Below, one piece after another: positions 42,209 to 50,733 of a stretch of 50,860 bases of DNA. Made by a program: the position numbers and the translations under genes. The DNA is from Planctomycetota bacterium (GTDB lineage Bacteria > Planctomycetota > PLA2 > JAEUHO01): the NCBI GenBank assembly GCA_028281445.1, contig JANQJW010000129.1:1-50860 (forward strand), written 5' to 3'. The notes under the pieces are model-generated. The model was given only the letters and a program-made list of their open reading frames with translations, was not told where the DNA came from and did no database searches. The first letter of the stretch is position 1. Every line of letters begins with the position of its first letter.

Positions 42209-44886
42209 TGGATGAAGCCAAGGAACCCATCAAGATCTACCTGGACGACCAGGAAGAGCCCTTCAAGACCGACTACCCGCCGCTTCGTTTCAGCTTCAGC
42301 ACGATCCAGCTCGCGGACGGTCCCCACACGCTTCGCGTCGAGGCCAGCAACGGCCTCGCGCCGCCTACGATCAAGACGATCCCCTTCAACGTGCGCAACG
42401 GCGTGGCCGTCACGGTCTCGGGCCTCGAGAAGGGCCAGACGATCGGCGGGCAGGTCGAGCTGATCATCAACGCCTACGCCGGCAACACCGAGGTCGACTT
42501 CGAGCCCCGGCGCGCCGAGACGCCCCAGCCCGTGCCGACGTGGGCATGGGTACTGACGCTGGCCGTGCTGGCCTGGACGATGTTCTACATCTTCAACCCC
42601 GTCGACAACGGGCGCGAAGCCAGCGCGACGACGCTCAACGTCGGTCGCGACATCGGCCAGCGTCTCTACATGGACACGTGCGCGCGCTGCCACGCCGAGG
42701 ACGGCACCGGCCGGCGCGATCCCGACGTCCCCGAGAACTACCTCGTCAAGAAGCTGCGCGACACGCCCAACCTCGCCGTTGCCGAGACGCCCTACAGCTT
42801 GCTCTTCAAGGTCGTGACCGGGGTGCGCACGTCCGGCGCGTCGGAGAAGCCTGTGCTCATGCCGGCGTGGGGGCCGCGCTTCACCAACGAGGAGATCGTT
42901 GCGGTCGTCAACTTCGTCCGCAACAGCTGGGGCCACGACGCGTCGCTCATCACCCCCGACAAGCGGGCGGCACCCAACGGCATCGTCGAGGTCGAGGAGA
43001 ACATCCTCGACGCCATGATGCGCAAGGACGCCAAGGGCATGGCGAACTGCTGCTGGCCCCGCGGCATTCGGCCGCAGCTCTATCGCGTCGACGGCCCGCG
43101 CTGGGCGGTGGGCCGCGAGGACGTGATCGGCGAGTGGGAGGGCTACTTCGAGGCGTTGGGCGAGGGCGAGATCCTCGACTTCCAGCTCACGGACGTGCGC
43201 TACTCGTATGACCGCGAGGTCGTCGACGACATCGGCACGCGCGTCTTCGCCATGGGGCGCATCTTCCTCAGTACGCGCAGCGCAAAGGGCAAGCGCGAGT
43301 CCGAGACCGGTCGCTTCATCCGCGTCTACCAGCGCATGCGTGAGCCGGAGGGCGCGGCTGGGGCCAAGCACGACCACTCCCACGGGGATGGGGAGCACGA
43401 AGTTCCCGAGTGGGCGCTCATCTTCGACTTCGCGTCGATCAACATGCGCGTCGGCTGCGAAGTCGACGGTGTCGAGGTCGACTGTCCGCCCGGCCAGACG
43501 CCGGCAGACGTGGGGCCCTACCCCAAGGTCAGTGCCGCAGGCATCGGCTACAAGGAGGTCCAGGGCTACTTCCGTGCGCTCGGCAAGGACTACGGCGACG
43601 CGCCGCACGAGGACTTCTGGGAGCTGCCCTACAAGGAGTTCATCGAGTTCGACTTCCCGGTGAGTTGGGAGAAAGCCGACGACACGATCAAGCTGCTCGA
43701 GGTCGGCAATGCCAAGGACTCCAACCTGATCAAGGCGCTGCTCGATGGCGTCGGCATCAGGGTGACGACAGGCTCCGGCAAGACGATCACGGAGAAGATC
43801 GCCAAGATGCCCAAGGCCGGCTCGATGCCGATCGAGAACATCGCCAAGATCGCCGCGTGGATCGACGCCGGCTGTCCGGAGTTCCCCAAGGAGACGGACA
43901 CGCCGGCGCCGCCCAAGGACCCGGGCAAGGAGGACGGGCCGAAGCCTCCGGCGAACGGCGCCGCTGCGGGTGGCGCAATCGGCTATGCCGAGGTCCAGCA
44001 GATGTTCCGCAGCCTCAAGGCTGACCCCGGCGACGCACCGCACGAGGCGTTCTGGGACTTGCCGTACGAGGAGTTCGTGAACTTCGTGTTCCCGTTCAGC
44101 TGGGACGACACGGACACCACGATGAAGCTGCTCGAACCGTGGAACGCCAAGGAGAGCAACCTGATCCTGGCACTGGGCGACGGCCGCGGCGTGACGGTCG
44201 TGAAGAACGGCAAGAAGAAGAAGACCAAGGTCGCGCCCATGCCCAAGGGTGCGAAGAAGATGGCGCCCGCCGACATCGCCAAGCTCGCGGCATGGATCGA
44301 CGCGGGCTGTCCGGAGATCGCCGGTCAGCCGTCCGCGTTGCCCAAGCCGGGTGCCGCCGAGGCGCCGCCGAAGGCGCCCGACACGCCGGCGCCGCCCAAG
44401 GATCCGAATCCTGTGCCGCCGAAGGACCCGGACGCGGCGCCTCCGAAGCAGCCGGATCCCGCTCCGCCGAAGGACCCGACGCCGCCCGCGGCGCCGACGT
44501 CGGACGTCGGCTTCAAGGAGGTCATCAAGATCCTCAAGGGGTTGCGGCAGAAGTCGCCCAACGCGCCGCACGAGAACTTCTGGCGTGGCTACACCTACCA
44601 GGAGTTCGTCGAGTTCGAGTTCCCCTTCGGCCCGGGCAGTCCGGACATGATCCGGTTGCTGGTTCCGTGGGACAGCAAGAACTCGAACATGATCAAGGCC
44701 TTCAAGGACGGCAAGGGGATCGACGTCCGGCTGCCGGACGGCAGCGTGGTGAAGCGCGACATCGCGCCGATGCCGAAGGACGCGCCGCCGATGCCGCCGG
44801 ACAAGCTGAAGAAGCTCGCAGAGTGGATCGACGCCGGGTGTCCGGAGTTCGCGGGCAAGCCGTCGGCACTCCCGAAGCCCAAGTGA
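42208..44886 (+). CDS. Extended CcoP-like cytochrome c with SnoaL-like domain and three haem-less repeat domains
   Basis: This protein of 892 aa is far longer than usual CcoP (about 300). Residues 1-108 look like an Ig-type beta sandwich (ADGPHTLRVEASNG). A helix at about 111-130 anchors it. The haem motif is CARCH (158-162), with M218 in MPAWGPRF as probable axial ligand. Residues about 257-415 resemble a SnoaL/NTF2-like fold. Three repeat domains follow (about 445-559, 590-703 and 766-881), joined by Pro/Lys/Ala linkers. Each repeat has APHExFW, then EFVxFxFP, SNLIxAL and AxWIDAGCPE. Their C-terminal half is like PSCyt1, but no CxxCH is present. Only one haem site is seen. It is coupled to the upstream gene by TGATG. 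Confidence 0.8.
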   Translation: MDEAKEPIKIYLDDQEEPFKTDYPPLRFSFSTIQLADGPHTLRVEASNGLAPPTIKTIPFNVRNGVAVTVSGLEKGQTIGGQVELIINAYAGNTEVDFEPRRAETPQPVPTWAWVLTLAVLAWTMFYIFNPVDNGREASATTLNVGRDIGQRLYMDTCARCHAEDGTGRRDPDVPENYLVKKLRDTPNLAVAETPYSLLFKVVTGVRTSGASEKPVLMPAWGPRFTNEEIVAVVNFVRNSWGHDASLITPDKRAAPNGIVEVEENILDAMMRKDAKGMANCCWPRGIRPQLYRVDGPRWAVGREDVIGEWEGYFEALGEGEILDFQLTDVRYSYDREVVDDIGTRVFAMGRIFLSTRSAKGKRESETGRFIRVYQRMREPEGAAGAKHDHSHGDGEHEVPEWALIFDFASINMRVGCEVDGVEVDCPPGQTPADVGPYPKVSAAGIGYKEVQGYFRALGKDYGDAPHEDFWELPYKEFIEFDFPVSWEKADDTIKLLEVGNAKDSNLIKALLDGVGIRVTTGSGKTITEKIAKMPKAGSMPIENIAKIAAWIDAGCPEFPKETDTPAPPKDPGKEDGPKPPANGAAAGGAIGYAEVQQMFRSLKADPGDAPHEAFWDLPYEEFVNFVFPFSWDDTDTTMKLLEPWNAKESNLILALGDGRGVTVVKNGKKKKTKVAPMPKGAKKMAPADIAKLAAWIDAGCPEIAGQPSALPKPGAAEAPPKAPDTPAPPKDPNPVPPKDPDAAPPKQPDPAPPKDPTPPAAPTSDVGFKEVIKILKGLRQKSPNAPHENFWRGYTYQEFVEFEFPFGPGSPDMIRLLVPWDSKNSNMIKAFKDGKGIDVRLPDGSVVKRDIAPMPKDAPPMPPDKLKKLAEWIDAGCPEFAGKPSALPKPK

Positions 44887-45344
44887 TCCGCCGGACCGCT
44901 CTCGCTCTGCTCGCTGCGGTCGTCTTGACGGCGTGCGGCGAGACGCGTCTCGTGGACGGCGGCGCGGGCCTCGGCTACGCCGAGATCCAGGCGATTCTCG
45001 GCAAGCTCGGCGATCCAGGCGACGCGCCGCACGAACGGTTCTGGAAGGTGCCCTACGCGGAGTTCGTCGACTACCGGTTCCCTGCAAGTTGGGACAACCC
45101 TCAGGACATGATCAAGCTGCTCGAGCCCTGGAACTCGGGCGAGTCGAACCTGGTGAAGGCCCTGCGGGACGGCAGGCGAATCCGGGTGACCAAGCACGAC
45201 GGCAAGGTCGTGACGATCAACATCCCGCGGATGCCCAAGGGCGGCAGCGGGGTCAGGAGCTCGGACATCGAGAAGATCGAGCTCTGGATCGACGCCGGTT
45301 GCCCCGAATTCGGCGACAAGCCGTCGACGCTGCCTCGCAAGTGA
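44883..45344 (+). CDS. Lipoprotein with a single copy of the same haem-less repeat domain
   Basis: This protein of 153 aa has a lipobox VVLTAC (Cys18) and one copy of the repeat domain found three times in the preceding CcoP-like protein: GYAEIQAILGKLGDPGDAPHERFW, then AEFVDYRFP, ESNLVKALRDG and IELWIDAGCPEFGDKPSTLP. It has no CxxCH. The GTG start at 44883 overlaps the TGA of the upstream gene, so the products are probably made together. It may sit on the outer or inner membrane next to the oxidase. Its role is unknown. Confidence 0.8.
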   Translation: MIRRTALALLAAVVLTACGETRLVDGGAGLGYAEIQAILGKLGDPGDAPHERFWKVPYAEFVDYRFPASWDNPQDMIKLLEPWNSGESNLVKALRDGRRIRVTKHDGKVVTINIPRMPKGGSGVRSSDIEKIELWIDAGCPEFGDKPSTLPRK

Positions 45345-45362
45345 CCGTTGGAACGGCCTTGG

Positions 45363-45434
45363 GCTGTAGGGACGGGCCTTGTGCCCGTCCGCGGCTTCCG
45401 GGGGACGCCACGGGCAACACTTGGCGCCCGTCCC
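45363..45434. repeat. GCTGTAGGG-family inverted repeat, second copy
   Basis: It starts GCTGTAGGGACGGGCCTTGTG and contains a compact palindrome (GGACGGGCCTTGTGCCCGTCC). The weaker right arm is GGCGCCCGTCCC. It matches the element at 6625-6698. Position after the respiratory cluster and before tRNA-Lys fits a terminator-like use. Confidence 0.6.
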
Positions 45435-45466
45435 GGATTGGGTATCGTCTTCCCCGCTGACCGGAT

Positions 45467-45542
45467 GCCCGCTTAGCTCAGTCGGTAGAGCATCGGATTC
45501 TTAATCCGCCGGTCCCAGGTTCGAGTCCTGGAGCGGGTACCA
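45467..45542 (+). tRNA. tRNA-Lys, anticodon CTT
   Basis: The acceptor stem GCCCGCT pairs with AGCGGGT (one G-T pair). The anticodon loop TTCTTAA gives CTT. The T-loop GTTCGAGTCC and encoded CCA (45540-45542) are present; length is 76 bases. The outermost pair of the anticodon stem is a mismatch (T with C). An integrase gene follows 190 bases downstream, so this tRNA is the likely attachment gene. Confidence 0.94.
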
Positions 45543-45732
45543 ATCTCTAGCCCTTTCCGGGGCACGGCCCCAAACCGTGCAATGGAACGGTGCAATGGGG
45601 GCACCCTCCGGCCCCTCTGAGGGCGTCGGCGGGCGCCGCTATGGTCCTCCTGGCTCGGCTCCTGACCGGGCTCCGGGGCGTGGCCCAACCGGGCCTCCTG
45701 CTCGCGAACACAGCGCGTAAAGGAGGATCGGC
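45543..45732. other. Presumed left attachment region of integrative element
   Basis: This 190-base spacer lies between tRNA-Lys and the integrase. It holds a direct repeat with a 13-base period at 45576-45598 (CGTGCAATGG then GGTGCAATGG), which could be arm-type integrase binding sites. The ribosome binding site AAGGAGG stands at 45720-45726. No second copy of the tRNA 3' end was seen to the window end. Confidence 0.45.
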
Positions 45733-46890
45733 ATGGCATCTCTTCAGTCCCGGGTTTCGAAGCGAGAGAGCAGGCGTCGCGGCTACGAAGTCAGGCGCTT
45801 CTACATCGCGTGGTGCGACCCAGACGGCACCCAACGCAAGCGAGTCGTGCTCGCCTCCAACGGGCAGCCCACGACGAGCCGCGAACACGCCGAGGCCGCG
45901 TTGCGTCGAAAGCAGCGTGAAATCGATGGCGGGCTGACGGGCACGCGAATGGCCCCGCTCGTTGCCAAGTACCTTGCCGCCCGATGCGAGCGCATCGAGA
46001 GCCGGGGTACGCGCCATAGCCTGCGCCAGAATCTCGGCTACGTCCGCGACGGCCTTGGTGACTCCATAGAGGGATGGACGCGAGCAGGCTTCGTCCAGTA
46101 CCTCGTGAAGGGCGTTCGCGACAAGGGGTGGAAGCGCAGTACGTGTTCCCGTCGCACAAGCGCCCTCAACGGGTTCGTGATCTGGGCGCGTGCGAATCAC
46201 GAGCTGCCGCTGGAGCGCGACATGGCGCGCGACGTCCTCAAGGAGGTCGATGCCATCGCTCCGTTCGAGCGCACCAAGGGCCGCAAGATGCGCGTTCCCA
46301 CCTGGGACGAAGTCTGCCAGTTCGGGACCTACTTGGTGGCGAGTCTCGACGACGAGCCCAAGGCGGGTCTTGCTCTGGCTCTCGCCCTCTTCGTGGGCCT
46401 TCGTCGGGAGGAGGTGCTCCAGCTCCGCTGGGACTCGATCACGCTCACGGCCATGCAGCCCGACATCACACTCGTCGGCAAGACGTGTGAGCGCACGGTG
46501 CTGATCCGCGAGCCCCTGTTGACCATCCTGCATCAGGTGCCCGAGACCGAGCGGACCGGCTTCGTCTGCCCATACCTGAACCGTCAGAAGCCCAACAACA
46601 ACAACACCGCTCTTCGATGGCTCCAGCGCCGTGCGCTCGGCAAGTCGGACACATCGTGGAAGCCCTACACGTGGCATTGCTTCCGTCGCGCCTTCTGCTC
46701 GTGGCTGTGGTGCTTGAAGTTGCAGCCCAACCAGATCATGGACGAGATGGGCCACTCTAGTCTCACGACGACAAGTCGGTACTCCCGCAGCATCTGGCCC
46801 GAGCAGCGCCTGCCGCACTTTGACTTCACGACCGTCAGCGGCGGGTGCTCGACCTCTCTCACTGGGTCCGAGGTGCACACGGGTACCTAG
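45733..46890 (+). CDS. Tyrosine recombinase / integrase
   Basis: This site-specific recombinase of 385 aa probably integrates the element into the tRNA-Lys gene. The C-terminal catalytic domain shows Arg in GLRREEVLQLRW, the HxxR-type block WHCFRRAFCSWL, His in EMGHSS and the nucleophile in TTTSRYSR. The N-terminal SAM-like domain is at about 75-170. The ATG at 45733 follows an ideal AAGGAGG. Codon choice looks closer to the host than that of the next gene. The HxxR spacing is slightly unusual (HCFRR), but the Arg is present. Confidence 0.92.
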   Translation: MASLQSRVSKRESRRRGYEVRRFYIAWCDPDGTQRKRVVLASNGQPTTSREHAEAALRRKQREIDGGLTGTRMAPLVAKYLAARCERIESRGTRHSLRQNLGYVRDGLGDSIEGWTRAGFVQYLVKGVRDKGWKRSTCSRRTSALNGFVIWARANHELPLERDMARDVLKEVDAIAPFERTKGRKMRVPTWDEVCQFGTYLVASLDDEPKAGLALALALFVGLRREEVLQLRWDSITLTAMQPDITLVGKTCERTVLIREPLLTILHQVPETERTGFVCPYLNRQKPNNNNTALRWLQRRALGKSDTSWKPYTWHCFRRAFCSWLWCLKLQPNQIMDEMGHSSLTTTSRYSRSIWPEQRLPHFDFTTVSGGCSTSLTGSEVHTGT

Positions 46891-47055
46891 GAGCAAGCTT
46901 CAATCGGCATGGCGTCGGCTAGTTCCTGCGCTGAACAAGAGTGGGACTCCGGTGGAACGATGCGTCGGAACTCGCCATCTGTCCGCGCCTACCGACCCGC
47001 TAGCTCCTTTGTCGGCTGACGCCGGTAGGCTGAGGGCCTCTGACATTTGAGCCGC
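46891..47055. other. Intergenic region with a weak inverted repeat
   Basis: This 165-base gap lies between integrase and the nuclease-like gene. GCCTACCG at 46987-46994 and CGGTAGGC at 47023-47030 form an inverted repeat with a 28-base centre. It could be an operator or terminator. It probably holds the promoter of the large downstream gene. Confidence 0.4.
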
Positions 47056-50000
47056 ATGGTTACTCGAATGAGCTGGCGTCGCGCGGCACCTGTGGGGGAG
47101 ACCGGAGTGGGCAGTGGACCCGGAACGGATGCCTTGGGCGAGTCGCTGAGTTCCATTCTCAGCCCGTTTCGCTCGGAGGCGTTGCTCGCAGGAGTCGGTG
47201 CTCTCCAGTTGTTGCCAGAGAACGCAGATCACTACTTTCGAATCGAGCGCCTCGCGCATGTAGTCGCGACGTTGAAGGAATCGGCCACCTCTGCGGCTGT
47301 CCCGAGTCCTGGACGCTGGCGGCGGGTTCTGAATCAGCCACCGTTGGGCGATGAGCAAGTCCTAAGCAGAGAGGATCCGTTCACCGGACCCTTCACCGAG
47401 TCTGTGCCCTTCTATGGTGGAGGTGCCACGGTCCTTGCAGGATCGGCGACTGATGGGCCGACCGTCCTTCGGTTGGTGCTCAAGACGCTACTGAAGGGCA
47501 CGCAAGACGGTTGGGATTCAGCCGTCGTTCAAGATGCACAGCGACTCTCGGTCGCCACACTCATGCTCTGTAACCGCATTGCATATCAAGCAGGCTTGCG
47601 CCGATGGCAACGCGCTCGTCGTCGTTCCGATGTTGGCGTTCATGTGCCACCGGCTCCTCTCTTCGAGCGGCTCAAGCGTGCGGTCACATACTCCACCTCG
47701 CAACTGCAACGAGGCCTGCGTGGCGATCCCGAGAGTTTGTTGAAGCCGTTGGTAGCCGGGTCCGCCGAACAGATCGATGCAGAGGATGGCTTGTTCGTGA
47801 CGCCGCTGGTCAAGCGCGGTAGCGACTTCTTCGTGGCTATGCCGTCTGGACTCGCCGCAGCCCTACGACACGCAATCCTCGTCAAGATCCAACAGGCAGG
47901 TCTCACGAGTGAGTTCGCCTCTGCGCTCGCGAAGGTCATCGAAAACGAGGCTGCGCTTGTACTCCTAGGCTGCGGTCACCGCGCACTTCCTATCGCCGAC
48001 GATCCCTCGGATGGCGTACGAGAGGCCTTCTTTCGATTCGACAACAACAAAGTCGCTCACCTTGTGACCGTCACCGATTCACTGGTGGGATACGCGCCAA
48101 CCGAACCGTTTGGATCTGACTCGGCCCCTGGCTTCTTCGAATTTGCAGAGTCACAACTCCATTCGGCGCGCGACGCTATCAAGAGGCAGTTCGAGTGGTG
48201 CCAAGGCGTTTTGCACATCGTGCTCGTGCAGGGCATTGGCCGGTCGGGTGTAGTGGGCATTTCGCAAGAACAGGCCCAAGACGCGAGACACCTTGCACTC
48301 TCGTTTGCGGATCTCGAATACATGACCCGGCGTGAGCACGGTGAGCCGCTCGCGCTCTGGAAGTTTGCCGGTGCTGCTGGCGCTATTCGCGAGCGAACGA
48401 AGATAGTGAACTTCGGCTCGATGCTTGACGAGTTCGCCATGTACCGAGGTGCCAACTACAGCTATGAAGTTACTGAGGAGAAGATGCCAAGTCTCCTCAT
48501 GGTTGACCCGACGTATGCCGAGGGACTCAGGAACAAGGTCGCGGAGGACTACGACCCGCACGCGGTAGCAGCGAGCGACGAGCACAGCGTCTACGAACTC
48601 ATTCGTCGATACCCTGGATCCCAAATCCCCATCTACCTCCCCGAGGTCGGCGGGCCGGGGCGACTCCGTTTCCTTGTGGAGGGACTAGCGATCCCGCTCT
48701 GGGTTCTTCCGGAGAGCGACAACAACAGCACCGTTCGTGAGAGATTCGACGTCTGTGAGGCCGTTGCCTACTGGCTTTGGCAGATGTCAGAGCCTCTTAG
48801 TTCCGTTGTCGAAGCAATCAGCCGCGCGTTGCCAGCGGTGTTCGTTCGGATCGCGAGCAAGCATGCTGACTGGACATCTGACCATGCTGCGCGCGAAGAC
48901 TGGTGCGAAGGGGAGTTGCAGTCTGACGGGCCGACCGTGAGGCTAGGGCTTGGCTTCGCGGCTGCTGTGGCGGTACCCGACAACTCTGGTGAGAGAAGGC
49001 TCATGCGGCACGTTGTCGAGGGCATTTCGAGACTCGCGCCCACCGTGCCGTTCGATGTTGATGCTTGCATCAACGAGCACGCACCGTTGGGCCCCAAGAA
49101 GAAGCTCCTAGCAGTGGCCAGTGGCCGGAGTGTTGAACTTGCCGATGGACCGCTCCCTGCGAGGCGGCTGGTCCAGGATGCAGACCTCTACGCGGTCTTC
49201 GGGGAAGCTGGGAGGTCCGTTGTTGACACGCTTGGGCTGGCCGAGGGTCGAGTGGACCGGACGGTTGAGGCTGCCAATGCTCTCGTGTCGTTCTACTTCA
49301 AGTCACTTCAGAAGCTCGTTGCCGAGTTGAGTGCAGAGGGGCTCGTTGAGTACCTCCTTCGGCACAACGAGTCGCTGCTGCGTGAAGAGGCTCTGGTGCG
49401 GCTTAGGTCGCTGCCCTCGGAGCAGTGTTTCGGCAAAGACAGCCGGTTTGTGCGAAGATCCGTAGAAGAAGCTTCAACCACGGCTGAGAGTGCAATCGCG
49501 AATAGGTTCCTTATCGAGTATGTCGCAGCATCTCCGCCTGATGGAGACAAGACGATCAGTCTCGACGCATACGATAGACTTCTGGCGTTGGCGGTCGAGA
49601 TCATACGCAAGGGGCAGTTCAGTGACGCGGTGAAGTACCGGTTCTCGCGCGCCTGGTTGACCGTGCGTCCATCCGGTCTTCTCGTCATGGGTGGCCAGGA
49701 TCAGTATCTGCGGGGCATTCATCAGTATGGGCGCCTGCACGCGGAACAGGGAGCCGTCGAGGCGAGGAACGCGTTCTCTGGCCACTGGGAGGAGCATGGC
49801 TCGGACAGCAAGGTGGATCCGGCATTGGACGCCGCCGTAGAGGCTGAGTTTGGTTTCGGGATCACTGACACCGTCGATTTCGGAGCCGCTGCGATTCAAT
49901 TCGGCGAATCGATGGAAGGGGAACCGAAGGTCGCCGATCGCACGGAGTTCCTCGGTGAGATCGAGGACAGGGGTGGTGCCAAGAGAGTGTCGGCGGAACT

Positions 50001-50733
50001 GCTGTTGGAGGGGTTCTCTCTGGTCGCACGAGATGACCAGTGGGAAGGCGACGCAGATGTTTATCCGTGGTTGTTCAATCGCGACCTCTCTTTCGTACGC
50101 CGCCCATTTGTCATTCGACAGGGCCCGACGAGCGAAGTCATCTGGGGGATTCGCAGTGTGTATCGCAGCATTGCGTTCTTTGTCGATGCTTGCATGTTCG
50201 GTCGACTCAAACCCAAGAGCGACAAGATGATCGAGTATCAGACCTTGCTGCGTGCGAAGAAGGCACGGCGATTTAACAAGAGGCTCGCGGACTTGTTTGC
50301 GAAGCGCCCCGAACTCATGGTGCGGGAGAATGTGCGACGATTCGCGGGAGTACGGATCCAGAGAGAGCAGGGGCAGGATCTTGGCGATGTCGACGTACTC
50401 GTGGTGCGTCCAGACAAGGCTCTGATCCTGTCAGTCGAGGCGAAGGCCACGATGCGCGCACGGACGCCTTCGGAACTGAGGAACGAGATAGACAAGTTGC
50501 TGACTGGTCCGGACTCCACGCTACAGAAACACCGAGAGAGGGAGGCATGGCTGCACGACCATCGAGAGGATCTGTGCACGTGGCTGCGGTTACCCCGCGA
50601 CGGGAGGAACTGGCGAGTCCGGTCAGCAATCGCGACGGAAGAGCGCCTGATTACCCCATACGTCGTGGACACTGACCTCCCCGTAGTCGCCTTCGAGGAC
50701 ATTGAGGCGGATGGCGGACGGTCCCTGATCTAG
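47056..50733 (+). CDS. Giant unknown protein with C-terminal PD-(D/E)xK nuclease-like domain
   Basis: This protein of about 1225 aa matches no family I recognise over most of its length. The region up to about residue 1080 is mixed alpha/beta without ATPase P-loop or obvious transmembrane segments. The C-terminal part (about 1095-1145) shows a restriction-like PD-(D/E)xK core: GDVDVLVV with D1111/D1113, then LILSVEAKA with E1128 and K1130, and a following helix. Third-position G/C is visibly lower than in the flanking host genes. It is the only cargo gene seen next to the integrase, so a defence or nuclease role is plausible. ATG 47056 is used; TTG 47047 and ATG 47068 are alternatives. Confidence 0.7.
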   Translation: MVTRMSWRRAAPVGETGVGSGPGTDALGESLSSILSPFRSEALLAGVGALQLLPENADHYFRIERLAHVVATLKESATSAAVPSPGRWRRVLNQPPLGDEQVLSREDPFTGPFTESVPFYGGGATVLAGSATDGPTVLRLVLKTLLKGTQDGWDSAVVQDAQRLSVATLMLCNRIAYQAGLRRWQRARRRSDVGVHVPPAPLFERLKRAVTYSTSQLQRGLRGDPESLLKPLVAGSAEQIDAEDGLFVTPLVKRGSDFFVAMPSGLAAALRHAILVKIQQAGLTSEFASALAKVIENEAALVLLGCGHRALPIADDPSDGVREAFFRFDNNKVAHLVTVTDSLVGYAPTEPFGSDSAPGFFEFAESQLHSARDAIKRQFEWCQGVLHIVLVQGIGRSGVVGISQEQAQDARHLALSFADLEYMTRREHGEPLALWKFAGAAGAIRERTKIVNFGSMLDEFAMYRGANYSYEVTEEKMPSLLMVDPTYAEGLRNKVAEDYDPHAVAASDEHSVYELIRRYPGSQIPIYLPEVGGPGRLRFLVEGLAIPLWVLPESDNNSTVRERFDVCEAVAYWLWQMSEPLSSVVEAISRALPAVFVRIASKHADWTSDHAAREDWCEGELQSDGPTVRLGLGFAAAVAVPDNSGERRLMRHVVEGISRLAPTVPFDVDACINEHAPLGPKKKLLAVASGRSVELADGPLPARRLVQDADLYAVFGEAGRSVVDTLGLAEGRVDRTVEAANALVSFYFKSLQKLVAELSAEGLVEYLLRHNESLLREEALVRLRSLPSEQCFGKDSRFVRRSVEEASTTAESAIANRFLIEYVAASPPDGDKTISLDAYDRLLALAVEIIRKGQFSDAVKYRFSRAWLTVRPSGLLVMGGQDQYLRGIHQYGRLHAEQGAVEARNAFSGHWEEHGSDSKVDPALDAAVEAEFGFGITDTVDFGAAAIQFGESMEGEPKVADRTEFLGEIEDRGGAKRVSAELLLEGFSLVARDDQWEGDADVYPWLFNRDLSFVRRPFVIRQGPTSEVIWGIRSVYRSIAFFVDACMFGRLKPKSDKMIEYQTLLRAKKARRFNKRLADLFAKRPELMVRENVRRFAGVRIQREQGQDLGDVDVLVVRPDKALILSVEAKATMRARTPSELRNEIDKLLTGPDSTLQKHREREAWLHDHREDLCTWLRLPRDGRNWRVRSAIATEERLITPYVVDTDLPVVAFEDIEADGGRSLI

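Noticed and set aside
42055..45087. Minus-strand frame of about 1000 codons opposite the CcoP-like gene
   Set aside because: The Arg/Leu/Val-rich translation mirrors the repeats of the plus-strand gene and has no domain motif. The plus strand carries CxxCH and a coherent domain order.
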